A stretch of DNA of 64,000 nucleotides from M3007 sp033764075 (GTDB lineage: Bacteria > Bacteroidota > Bacteroidia > Chitinophagales > Saprospiraceae), in NCBI GenBank assembly GCA_033764075.1, contig JANRJH010000014.1:3836-67835 (forward strand), written 5' to 3'. Made by a program: the position numbers and the translations under genes. Below, piece by piece: positions 34,574-43,500 of this stretch. The stretch's first letter is position 1. Each line of letters opens with the position of its first letter. Below the pieces are notes generated by a model, which saw only the letters and a list, made by a program, of their open reading frames with translations, was not told where the DNA came from and searched no databases.

Positions 34574-35254
34574 ATGATGCTGCTCACCAACGACGGCTCC
34601 CACACCCTTATGTCGCCCCAATTCGGCGCGACCTACCATTCCCGTTTCGGCGCCGTCACCGAATCCGCCCATGTGTTCATTGGTGCGGGGTTCCGGTATG
34701 TTTCGGCCGGCAAGCAGCGAATTCGTTTGCTGGAAACCGGACTCGGCACAGGCCTGAACGCCCTCATGACCTGGGTGGCCGCCGAACAAAGCGATATCCG
34801 GGTGGCGTACACGGCGCTGGAGCTGTTTCCCCCGTCGCCCGGCGACGTGGAAGCCCTGAACTACCCGGACCTGCTTGAGGGCAACCCGGAGGATTTGCGG
34901 GCGCGTCTTCGGGACCTGCACCAGGCGCCCTGGGAGGTAAACGCGGCGCTGTCCAACCACTTCTCCCTGATGAAAAAAAAGACGCCGATCGAAACGTTCG
35001 AATCGGAGCAGGCATTCGACCTGGTCTATTTCGACGCCTTTGCGCCGGAAACGCAGCCGGAACTGTGGACCGAAGAGGTGTTCCGCCGTATGTTCGGCGC
35101 ACTGGTACCCGGCGGGGTGCTGGTGACCTATTGTGCCAAGGGGGAGGTCAAGCGCCGGATGCAGCGCGCCGGCTTTCAGGTGGAACGCTTGCCGGGACCG
35201 CCGGGGAAACGGGAGATGACGCGGGGGTGGCGGAGTGGAGGGGAAGTCCAATAG
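34574..35254 (+). CDS. mnmD: tRNA wobble-uridine methyltransferase MnmD (MnmC1-like)
   Basis: A 226-aa SAM-dependent methyltransferase of the DUF752/MnmC N-domain family, which converts nm5(s2)U34 to mnm5(s2)U34 in tRNA. Visible features: LLTNDGSHTLMSPQFGATYH near the N-terminus, SAM-binding IRLLETGLGTGLNALMTWVA, DLVYFDAFAPETQPELWTEE and LVPGGVLVTYCAKGEVKRRM. The FAD-oxidase half of the fused gamma-proteobacterial MnmC is absent, as in other stand-alone MnmD proteins. It begins 18 bp after the preceding gene; a second ATG lies one codon later. It ends beside a truncated copy of the neighbouring adhesin 3' end. Confidence 0.88.
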   Translation: MMLLTNDGSHTLMSPQFGATYHSRFGAVTESAHVFIGAGFRYVSAGKQRIRLLETGLGTGLNALMTWVAAEQSDIRVAYTALELFPPSPGDVEALNYPDLLEGNPEDLRARLRDLHQAPWEVNAALSNHFSLMKKKTPIETFESEQAFDLVYFDAFAPETQPELWTEEVFRRMFGALVPGGVLVTYCAKGEVKRRMQRAGFQVERLPGPPGKREMTRGWRSGGEVQ

Positions 35255-35262
35255 CCCGATTT

Positions 35263-35561
35263 TCACCGCACCAACACCACATCCCCCTTAAACACCTCCC
35301 TGACCCCATCCGCATACGCCACCTCCAGCACCCAGATGTACACCCCCGGGTCGCCGGGCCGGCCGCGGAAATAGCCGTCCCAGCCCTGATCGGGGTCGTT
35401 CAGGAAAAAATCCCGACCCAGGTACACCTGCTCGCCCCAGCGATCGTACACCGAAAATTGGAGCACACGGGTGTCGGACTGCCCGTGCACGAGCAGCCGG
35501 TCGTTGTTGCCGTCGCCGTCCGGACTGAAGCCGGTGGGGACGAACACTTTTCTGGTTTTTG
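35263..35561 (-). pseudogene. Truncated gliding-motility-type C-terminal domain (duplicate of the adhesin end)
   Basis: This fragment encodes the last about 95 residues of a T9SS type B sorting domain (TGFSPDGDGNNDRLLVHGQS to FKGDVVLVR), nearly identical to the end of the 1,735-aa adhesin at 40532-45739. Upstream in the same frame a TAG occurs five codons before the homology ends (TAG CAA CCA AAA ACC), so no protein start remains except an internal GTG. DNA identity runs over about 290 bp with only a few mismatches, so the duplication is recent or kept alike by recombination. Confidence 0.85.
35269..35561. repeat. Direct repeat, copy 1, flanking a 5-kb block
   Basis: Nearly identical to 40537-40829 in the same orientation. 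Differences seen include CAG/CAA, CGATCG/CGGTCG and CGAAC/CAAAC. Homology stops at the adhesin stop codon on one side and at AAAACC on the other. Confidence 0.9.
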
Positions 35562-35703
35562 GTTGCTACGCGTGCAATAAGTTTCAATATGTTTGAATAT
35601 TAGGTATTGTCTGGAAAGTACGGATTGGTCAGTTGCTAACCAAAAATCCATTAAGTATTTGTAAAGTTTGCCATTTTGTTTTTCCAATTCATAATTAACT
35701 AGC

Positions 35704-35711
35704 TATCTTTG
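35704..35711 (+). promoter_or_regulatory. -7 promoter box TATCTTTG
   Basis: Exact TAnnTTTG match, 30 nt before the ATG at 35742. A TTG at 35676-35678 gives a 25-nt spacer, slightly long for a -33 element. Confidence 0.5.
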
Positions 35712-35744
35712 TACAACGTCTAAAAATCTAACTCTAAAGTCATG

Positions 35745-35888
35745 ACCCAATCACCCAATCACCCAATCACCCAATCACCCAATCACCCAATCACCCAATC
35801 ACCCAATCACCCAATCACCCAATCACCCAATCACCCAATCACCCAATCACCCAATCACCCAATCACCCAATTACCCAATTACCCAATA
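35745..35888 (+). repeat. Octamer array (ACCCAATC), probable phase-variation tract
   Basis: Seventeen full 8-bp units (fifteen ACCCAATC, then two ACCCAATT) plus a partial unit follow an ATG at 35742. Eight is not a multiple of three, so all three forward frames translate as the same octapeptide cycle TQSPNHPI without a stop. The ATG frame ends at TGA 35922 after 60 codons; the downstream signal peptide is in another frame. Removing one unit would join them. Confidence 0.95.
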
Positions 35889-35905
35889 AAGTAATTTGGG
35901 GCATC

Positions 35906-38227
35906 TTGTTATTGTGCCTTTTGAATTTTGATTTGTCCGGCCAAACAATTGAGTGTGGCGCAACCGGAATTGGCCCTGCACGCAGGGCAGAGATAATGAA
36001 TGCTCTCCCAACAACAGCAATGCCTGCTGCAGCAAGTGCCAGCCCTTGGAAAGTATGTATCTGGGTTTATCACCTCAAAGCAACGGATGGAGCATCAAAT
36101 CATCAAAATTTTGACGCAAATTCAATAATTCCCGTAATTAATCAACATTTTGAGGGTTTATTTGAATTTACCGTATGCGGTACAACTGTCATCAACGACG
36201 ACCGGTTTGTTCAAATGGATATAGATTTACAGGGGAATGATGTTACCGAATTGTATAATCTGATTGCATCGCAGAACAACCCCGAAGCAAATGGCTGCGT
36301 GAGGATATTGTTGTCGGATGAAGTAATATGGAACGGTGATTTGATAGGTGGTTATGGATACGATCGAATTGATCATGGCCAAGATGCTTCGGTGTTTGTG
36401 AATAACACCTTCTCCGAGGTTTGGAGTCATGAAATCGGGCATTATTTCACATTACCACATACCTTTATAGGCTGGTTTTCAGGCACTCAATATGTTAATT
36501 CCCCCGTTATGATTAATGGAGTGGAAAATACGTGCTACCAGACAGGTGACGGTTTTTGTGATACACCGGCCGACAGGGAGGGATGTTCCAATGCTTCGTG
36601 TGTGCCTTCATGCTTGCCCGATACGGATCCACTCGGTGAAACCTATTCGCCAGATGCAACGCTGCTGATGAGCTACTACGCGGGGTGCCGAACCCGGTTC
36701 TCAGGTGAACAGAAGCAGTCTATGCGCACCATATATCTATACCATCCCGCATACGCCGCCATCCGACAACCGGATCCTCAATGTGTTTTCCCCCAAACAG
36801 GTTTGATTGAACGCGAATGTCCGAATGATCCATTAAACCCAACCGCTTATTTGTTTGAACCTATTTCCGGTTTGGGTGTCAGGATTGCCAATAATTCTGT
36901 ATCGTGCCCGGCCACTGCTAACCAGACGGACCCGTTGGGACACTACCGCACCAGCCCGCCCGGATGCAATTTGTCTGCCTCCAGTTTAAGAAATGTAATG
37001 CCCGATAAAGACTACACCTACCCATTAAACGGAGTGTCATCGTTTGACTTGGTACTGATCCGTGAGTTTATTCTTGGATTAACCCCCGCGTCGCCCTACC
37101 AGATGATCGCCGCCGATGCAAACAACAGCGGCACTTTGACCGGTTCAGATATTACCGCTTTAAGGAAGTTAATACTTGGCATCACCGATGAGATTCCTGC
37201 CGGGAGCTGGCGGTTTGTGCCCCGAATTGCCACCGGAACACCTCTTTTTGCTACCCAGTTTAATGACGGGAACCCTTTTGACGCCATTTATGATGATTTG
37301 CAATTTTCGAGGCTATATATTTCAATTCAAGGCAATATACCAAACATCGATAGTTGGATGGACTTTGTAAGGCTTGACGTAAATGCGCCTGCTGCCACAA
37401 ATATGAATTCCTGGTCATTTGTAGGGATAAAGGTGGGAGATGTGGATTGTACTGCCGAGGTGGAAAACAGGGATGAACCAGTTGATGACCCTACACTGTT
37501 AACGGTTGATTCCCTGTCCTACACCTTGTGGCAAGGAGAAACCAAAACACTTCGGATGATTACCGGAACAGTTGCAGAAGATGTAGCTGCCTGGCAGTTT
37601 TGCCTGACCTATCCGTCCGACCTGCTATCAATCGATAATATCCGCAACGACAACCTGACATTTGCATTTGATTCCAATAATTATTTTAACGCCGTTGATA
37701 CGACAACTGAAACAGGTCGTCTCAGGGCCCTCTGGTTCACGCCCGATACCACCACTGTAAGCATTGCCGAAACTGTATTGTTGGAAGTGGATGTCACGGC
37801 GAAATCAAACATAGAGGATATTTCTCAACTATTATCCTTGTCAAATGGTTGTTTGCCGCTTGGATTTTATCGAAATGACGGAAGTATAGTTGAAAATCCG
37901 GGCCTGACTCTGATGTTGGATGGAGAAAGTTTGGAAAGAGCCAACCGGAAGCATAAAAACCAACCTCAGGGAAGTGTAAACTTTAAAGTATTCCCCTTGC
38001 CTTTTTCCAATAGACTTAACATTCAATCCAATATCGAGGAATCTGAAATGTTTCGGTTAAGATTATTGGATATGAATGGGACGGCCATATTGGAGCGGAA
38101 GTTGCTTCTTGGAAAGGAAGTCGGTACCGTAGTAGTGGATGGACTGGCATATTTGGCGCCGGGTGTCTATTTCTATGAGATTAGTTCCGACCAGATTGTC
38201 TTTAAAGGTAAAACCATCAAAAAATAA
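35906..38227 (+). CDS. T9SS-secreted metalloprotease-like protein with dockerin-like repeats
   Basis: The frame encodes 773 residues from a TTG at 35906, the only standard start in this frame. The frame is open upstream through the octamer array and holds a better signal peptide, NKVIWGILLLCLLNFDLSGQ, so translation probably begins at ATG 35742 when the array is in phase. A zincin motif, SHEIGHYFTLPHTF (first His at 175 from the TTG), is close to M43 pappalysins but has T where G is usual; LLMSYYAGCRTRFSGEQ may be the Met-turn. A pair of dockerin-like calcium loops follows (DANNSGTLTGSDITALRKLI), then a carbohydrate-binding-like region and a type A T9SS sorting domain (VFPLPFSNRLNIQSN to KGKTIKK). 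Base composition is visibly AT-richer than the flanks, suggesting transfer. Confidence 0.8.
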   Translation: MLLCLLNFDLSGQTIECGATGIGPARRAEIMNALPTTAMPAAASASPWKVCIWVYHLKATDGASNHQNFDANSIIPVINQHFEGLFEFTVCGTTVINDDRFVQMDIDLQGNDVTELYNLIASQNNPEANGCVRILLSDEVIWNGDLIGGYGYDRIDHGQDASVFVNNTFSEVWSHEIGHYFTLPHTFIGWFSGTQYVNSPVMINGVENTCYQTGDGFCDTPADREGCSNASCVPSCLPDTDPLGETYSPDATLLMSYYAGCRTRFSGEQKQSMRTIYLYHPAYAAIRQPDPQCVFPQTGLIERECPNDPLNPTAYLFEPISGLGVRIANNSVSCPATANQTDPLGHYRTSPPGCNLSASSLRNVMPDKDYTYPLNGVSSFDLVLIREFILGLTPASPYQMIAADANNSGTLTGSDITALRKLILGITDEIPAGSWRFVPRIATGTPLFATQFNDGNPFDAIYDDLQFSRLYISIQGNIPNIDSWMDFVRLDVNAPAATNMNSWSFVGIKVGDVDCTAEVENRDEPVDDPTLLTVDSLSYTLWQGETKTLRMITGTVAEDVAAWQFCLTYPSDLLSIDNIRNDNLTFAFDSNNYFNAVDTTTETGRLRALWFTPDTTTVSIAETVLLEVDVTAKSNIEDISQLLSLSNGCLPLGFYRNDGSIVENPGLTLMLDGESLERANRKHKNQPQGSVNFKVFPLPFSNRLNIQSNIEESEMFRLRLLDMNGTAILERKLLLGKEVGTVVVDGLAYLAPGVYFYEISSDQIVFKGKTIKK

Positions 38228-38252
38228 GGCTAATGTTCTCAATTAGCTGGTA

Positions 38253-38283
38253 GTGTCGGGGCGACTGTCAGTCACCCCGACAC
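38253..38283 (+). terminator. Hairpin after the metalloprotease-like gene
   Basis: GTGTCGGGG (38253-38261) pairs with CCCCGACAC (38275-38283); one mismatch, three more pairs (GAC/GTC) and a 5-nt loop complete it. It lies 25 bp after the stop codon. No T-run follows, so termination is likely but not certain. Confidence 0.55.
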
Positions 38284-38382
38284 TTACACTCGGCATTCAG
38301 AAAAAAGGAACATGAATCCCCAAAAAAAAGTGGATAACACGATGAATCAGGTTTTTCGCCTGGTTTTAATCAAATACCGATC

Positions 38383-40521
38383 ATGAAAAGCACTCATTTT
38401 GTCGCCATTTTCTGCCTCTGCTGCGGCTCAATAGCAACCACAGAAGCGCAAAACATCCACTACGTCAACCAGAAAGCCACCGGAAACCAAAGCGGAACAT
38501 CCTGGCAAAACGCCTTTGTCCGGGTGCAGGATGCCCTCGCGGCAGCCGCTTATGGGGATGAAATCTGGGTGGCCCGGGGTACATACAAGCCGACCGAAAG
38601 CAACGACCCGAATATGTCCTTTGTGCTGCAAAACGGGGTGGCGCTCTACGGCGGCTTTCAGGCGACGGAAACGCTGCGGGATCAGCGCAGCCCGTTGCTG
38701 AACCCCACGGTGCTGAGTGGCGCCATTGGAGACAGCACCGACAGACGCGACAACACCCTGCACGTGCTGCGCGGCGCCGGACTGGATGCCAACACCGTGC
38801 TGGACGGATTCACCATTTCAGATGGCTACGCCTACGGTTTGTACAACCAGAATTTGCCGATTACAGGAGCGGGCCTGTTGCTGGAAAGCGGCAGCGGGGC
38901 TTCGGAAACCAAACTGCAAATCCGGAATTGCATTTTTGAAAACAACCGGGCCACCAGTGGCGGCGCCATAGGCATATGGAGCACGGCAGACACCACCGGA
39001 GAAGTGGTGAACCCAAGCATACGCGATTGCATATTCAGAAACAACCTGGCCCAACTGGACGGCGGTGCAATCTACCGGTTCGGCTCCACCCATATGGATA
39101 CCTTCCGGCTCTCGGGATGCCGGTTCGTCGGTAACCGGGCAGAGTTTAATAGTGGTGGCGGTATATCCATATTTGAACCCGGATTTTCAGCAATCAGTTT
39201 TGAAAAATGCACGTTTGAGCGTGATAGTTCGTTAGTAGGCGGGGGTATTTATATAAAGGCTTCTGATATCCCCCAATCATCGCTTTCTGTACTGGTGGAT
39301 TCCTGTCTGTTTTTCAAGAATCATTCATTAGATGGGTCTGGGTTTTGTTATGATGGGTATTTAGATTTTATTTACAATTTGAAACTTACATTTATAATGC
39401 GTAATTCAGTGTTTGAAGACAATCTTGCCGTTTCAGGCGACAGCCCGGCATTTATGATACTCACTGCCCATTATTCCGAGTTGGCGGTAGATGTACTGAA
39501 CTGCGATTTTTGGGAAAACAAGTCGCCGGCAGGTTACTACACCACTCGTATTTGGGTTGTTGAGGGGTGCAAAGCAACCGTCAATTACCACAACAATAGG
39601 TTTATTCGAAATTCCGGAAACTCGACCGGTACAAACATTGATTTTCCCATATTTGTCAATGCCACCATGAGCTTATTCGCCCCCAACACCGTAACCACCA
39701 AAATAACCAACTGCCTGTTCGAGCGCAACGGTGGCGGAGTAATCGTACTCGCCACGCCGAACAACAAGATCGACACCGAAGTCGCCAACTGCACGTTTTT
39801 TAAAAACTTTTATCCGCAATTTGTCTGCAACAGCTGGGATTCCCTCATCGGCGATTCCTACCTTAATTTTCGTATTCGCAACAGCATTATCTGGGAACCC
39901 GGGACCAACATCTGGTCGATGTTTTACAGCAACGACAAGGATAATCCCAACATGTATTCCTTTGATATCGACTATTCCGCCATCAGTTTGGCCGGCCCAC
40001 TGGGCCCTCCAGGGTCTTTTCAGGCATTTGGTGACAACATGATTTACAAGGTGGAGCCTGGTTTTGTGGACTCCTCCGGAGGCGACTTCCGGCTGTTGCC
40101 CTGCTCGCCACTGCGCAATGCAGGCAACAACGATGTCGCCGAAGACCTCGGCATACTGACCGACCTGGATGGCGCCCCCCGCATACAGTTCGATACGGTG
40201 GATTTGGGGGCTTTTGAGATACAGGATACGTGTGGAATCGTGCACACAAACGATCTGAGCGGGCAGAGCGCGTTCAGGACGCTGGACATCTGGAACAACC
40301 CATCCGGCACGGGTTACCTGGTTTTCCGGAATCCGGTTGGCCCGTATGAGTCCGCTGTGCTGTCGGTTTATAGCGCGGGCGCCGTGAAGGCACTGGAGAC
40401 CACCATTCGGTTGGAAGAAACGAATTCCATTTACCTGGGCGAGCTACAGGGCGGGTATTACACAGTCAGGTTGCAATCGGGGGCAGCGGTGTTTACCGGT
40501 AAGTTCATTCTCCTGGATTGA
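38383..40521 (+). CDS. T9SS-secreted right-handed beta-helix protein
   Basis: A 712-aa secreted protein. After the signal peptide (VAIFCLCCGSIATTEAQ), IHYVNQKATGNQSGTSWQNA and DALAAAAYGDEIWVARGTYK are the usual opening of choice-of-anchor Q/parallel beta-helix proteins of Bacteroidota. Helix rungs run from about residue 100 to 560 (RNCIFENNRATSGGAIGIWS, DCIFRNNLAQLDGGAIYRFG). DLGILTDLDGAPRIQFDTVDLGAFE closes the anchor Q part. The last about 70 residues form a type A T9SS domain. It could be a polysaccharide-binding or adhesive surface protein; no catalytic residues are clear. It lies with the metalloprotease-like gene inside the direct-repeat-flanked block. Confidence 0.85.
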   Translation: MKSTHFVAIFCLCCGSIATTEAQNIHYVNQKATGNQSGTSWQNAFVRVQDALAAAAYGDEIWVARGTYKPTESNDPNMSFVLQNGVALYGGFQATETLRDQRSPLLNPTVLSGAIGDSTDRRDNTLHVLRGAGLDANTVLDGFTISDGYAYGLYNQNLPITGAGLLLESGSGASETKLQIRNCIFENNRATSGGAIGIWSTADTTGEVVNPSIRDCIFRNNLAQLDGGAIYRFGSTHMDTFRLSGCRFVGNRAEFNSGGGISIFEPGFSAISFEKCTFERDSSLVGGGIYIKASDIPQSSLSVLVDSCLFFKNHSLDGSGFCYDGYLDFIYNLKLTFIMRNSVFEDNLAVSGDSPAFMILTAHYSELAVDVLNCDFWENKSPAGYYTTRIWVVEGCKATVNYHNNRFIRNSGNSTGTNIDFPIFVNATMSLFAPNTVTTKITNCLFERNGGGVIVLATPNNKIDTEVANCTFFKNFYPQFVCNSWDSLIGDSYLNFRIRNSIIWEPGTNIWSMFYSNDKDNPNMYSFDIDYSAISLAGPLGPPGSFQAFGDNMIYKVEPGFVDSSGGDFRLLPCSPLRNAGNNDVAEDLGILTDLDGAPRIQFDTVDLGAFEIQDTCGIVHTNDLSGQSAFRTLDIWNNPSGTGYLVFRNPVGPYESAVLSVYSAGAVKALETTIRLEETNSIYLGELQGGYYTVRLQSGAAVFTGKFILLD

Positions 40522-40531
40522 TGCACTACCC

Positions 40532-43500
40532 TCATCTCACCAACAGCACATCCCCCTTAAACACCTCCCTGACCCCATCCGCATACGCCACCTCCAGCAC
40601 CCAGATGTACACCCCCGGGTCGCCGGGCCGGCCGCGGAAATAGCCGTCCCAACCCTGATCGGGGTCGTTCAGGAAAAAATCCCGACCCAGGTACACCTGC
40701 TCGCCCCAGCGGTCGTACACCGAAAATTGGAGCACACGGGTGTCGGACTGCCCGTGCACGAGCAGCCGGTCGTTGTTGCCGTCGCCGTCCGGACTGAAGC
40801 CGGTGGGGACAAACACTTTTCTGGTTTTTAGCACCTGTATGCGCACCTGGTCTTCGGCCCTGCACCCGGCCGAGTCCACAATGTGCACTTCGAAGTAGCG
40901 ATCGAACGCCAGACCGGTGACCGACGGGTCCGGACAATCGAGGCAACCCAGCCACTGCGCTTCCGCCGGGCGCCAGGCAAAGGCCACCGGACCCTGGTTG
41001 TTCAGCACCGTGGCGATCAGCTGGGTGTCGGCGCCGTAGGGGATGCTGAAATCCGGGCCCAATGAAACCGCCGGTGGGTCCGGCTCGTCCAGTATCACCG
41101 GTGGAAGCGTCAGCAGGCAGCCATTTTTATCCCGAATACCGGGCAGGTAAGTGCCCGCTCCCAGCGAGATTTGCACACTGGAGCCGTTGAAGGCGCCGTC
41201 GTTAAGCGCATATCGGTAGGGTGGGGTGCCGCCCGTTGCCTGCAGGGTAATTCGTCCCTCGTAGCCGCCGAAGCACCTGGGCGGCGTGCCCAGGGCCGAC
41301 CCTTGCAGGGAGTCCATGGGCTGGTCCACAGCGGCGGAATCGATATGGGGGCAATTTTTGCCGTCCGTAACGGTATAGGTGTAATCGCCGGCGGCGAGTT
41401 GGGTCAGTCCGGGCTGCGTGCTGCCGTCTTCCCAACGGATGGTGTACGGCCCTGTGCCGCCGGAGGGCGATGCGAACAAAGCCCCGGTGCGCTCACCGAA
41501 GCAGGCAACGTGGGTGACGGCCACCTGAACGGTGATGGGCGCCGGCGCCGGCACCACCACCGGCGTCACACCCGTGCAACCCCGGGCGTCGGTGACACTC
41601 ACCCGGTAGATACCCGCCGGCAGGCCCGAAGCCAGGGAGTCGACCTGGACACCGGCGACCGGGCTCCAATCGTAGCTGTAGGGCGGTATGCCGCCCTGCC
41701 CCTGCACGGCGACCCGCCCGTCGGCAGCGCCTGGACACGAGACGGAGTCAATGGCGCGCACCGTTACGCCAACCGGGCCGGGCTGGTCTATGAAAACGCT
41801 GTCCGTGGTGCTGCAACCCTGTGCGTCGGTCAGCGTGACGCTGTGCCATTGGCCGCCGGGCAGGCCTTCGGCCACCGGGCCGGTTTGGGTGGGCACGATG
41901 CTCCATCGAATTTGAAACAGCGTCAGCGCCGCCGGCTGGTTGCCGTAGCGCGCAGCGTTCACTTCGGCCTGGCCGTCGCGCCGGCCGAAACAGGACGCAT
42001 CCCGGGCGATGAGGTCAACGTTCAGTTCGCCCTGTTCGATCACCTTCGTTTCGCCGTTTGCACTGCACCCGTTTGCGTCGGTCAGCGTCAGTCCGTACGT
42101 GCCCGGTCCCAGGTTGTTCAATTCGGTCTCGGTGGCGCCGGTGCTCCACAACCAGGAGTACGGCGGTGTTCCCCCGGAGGGTTGGTTAAGGGCCCGGCCG
42201 TCGCGGGCGCCGAAGCAAAGCGTGTCCGAAACGATGGGTAGCCCGATGGCCAGGGGCTGCTCCGGCTGGGGCACCGTCAGCACGGCCGTCACGAAGCAAT
42301 TGTTGGTGTCGGTGGCGACGTACGTGTAGTCGCCGGCCGGCAGACTGTCCAGGACCCGTCCGCTCAGGCTGCCCGTCGGCCCGCTCCACGAAACCGTCAC
42401 CTCGCCGGCGCCCCCGCCGAGCGTCAGGCGGATGCCGCCGGTAGCTTCGCCATAGCAAGCGACTGGGGTCACCAGCGCCTGCACTTCGATCGTGTCCAAC
42501 CCGAAGATGAACACCGTAGCGCCGATGGTACACCCGTTGTTGTCGGTGACGGTCAGTGTATACGAACCTTCGCCCAGCGAGTCTATTCCGGGGGTGCGGG
42601 CGCCGGTGCTCCACAGGTAGGCAAACGGAGGAATTCCGCCCTGCACGCTCGCCGAGACGGAAGCGGTGGAATCGCCCGTGCAATCCAGCTCCGTGGGGTC
42701 CAGTTCGAGCAGCATGGGTGGCGGCTCCGGCACCAGCGCCAGCCCGGTGGCGGTACAGCCTGCGGCGTCGGTAACGGTCACAAAATAGGAGCCGGCGCTC
42801 AGCCCCCGGGCAACGGAGTCGCGCTGGTTGAGCGCGTCGCTCCACACATAGGCATAGGGCCCTATGCCCCCACTCACCGTCACGGAGGCTGCTCCGTTGG
42901 CGCCCAGCGCACAGGTCACCGGTGTACCCGTCAGGTCAAGGATCATGGCCGGTGGACCGCCGACCACCACCGTATCGACGGCCGGGCAGCCGTTGGCGTC
43001 GGTGGCCGTCACGGTGTAGGCGCCGGGCAGCAGCTTGTCGATCGCCGGGTCCGTCTTGCCGTTGCTCCAGACAAAGGCCACGGCGCCGGTACCGCCATTG
43101 TGCTGGACAGTGGCCGTTCCGCCCGCTGCCCCGGCACAGGGCGCCGGCGTCGATACGGTGGTCAGCGAGAGTCGGGGCGGTTGCGCGACCGACAGGCTGT
43201 CGGCGGCCCGGCACCCTTTGGCGTCGGACACCTCCAGCCGGTATGTTCCGGCGGGCTGGTCATTTAAGGTCGGCCCGGTTTGGCCGCCGCTCCAGGTGAA
43301 CGCATAGCCGCCGTTTCCGCCAACGGCGGCGCCCGCCAGATCGGCCTCGGCAGCGCCGTGGCATCGGATGCCGGCGACCAGCTGGAGGTTTACCGACAGT
43401 GCCGGCGGTTCTTGCACCGTTGCGGCGCCGGTTTGGGGGCATCCCAGTGCGTCGGTGACGGTGAACGGATAGGCGCCGGCAGCCAGCCCTGGAAATATGC

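Noticed and set aside
35263..35547. Working small gene for a gliding-motility C-terminal domain
   Set aside because: It is a near-copy of the adhesin end, lacks an ATG and signal peptide, and has a TAG a few codons upstream; a fragment left by duplication explains it better.
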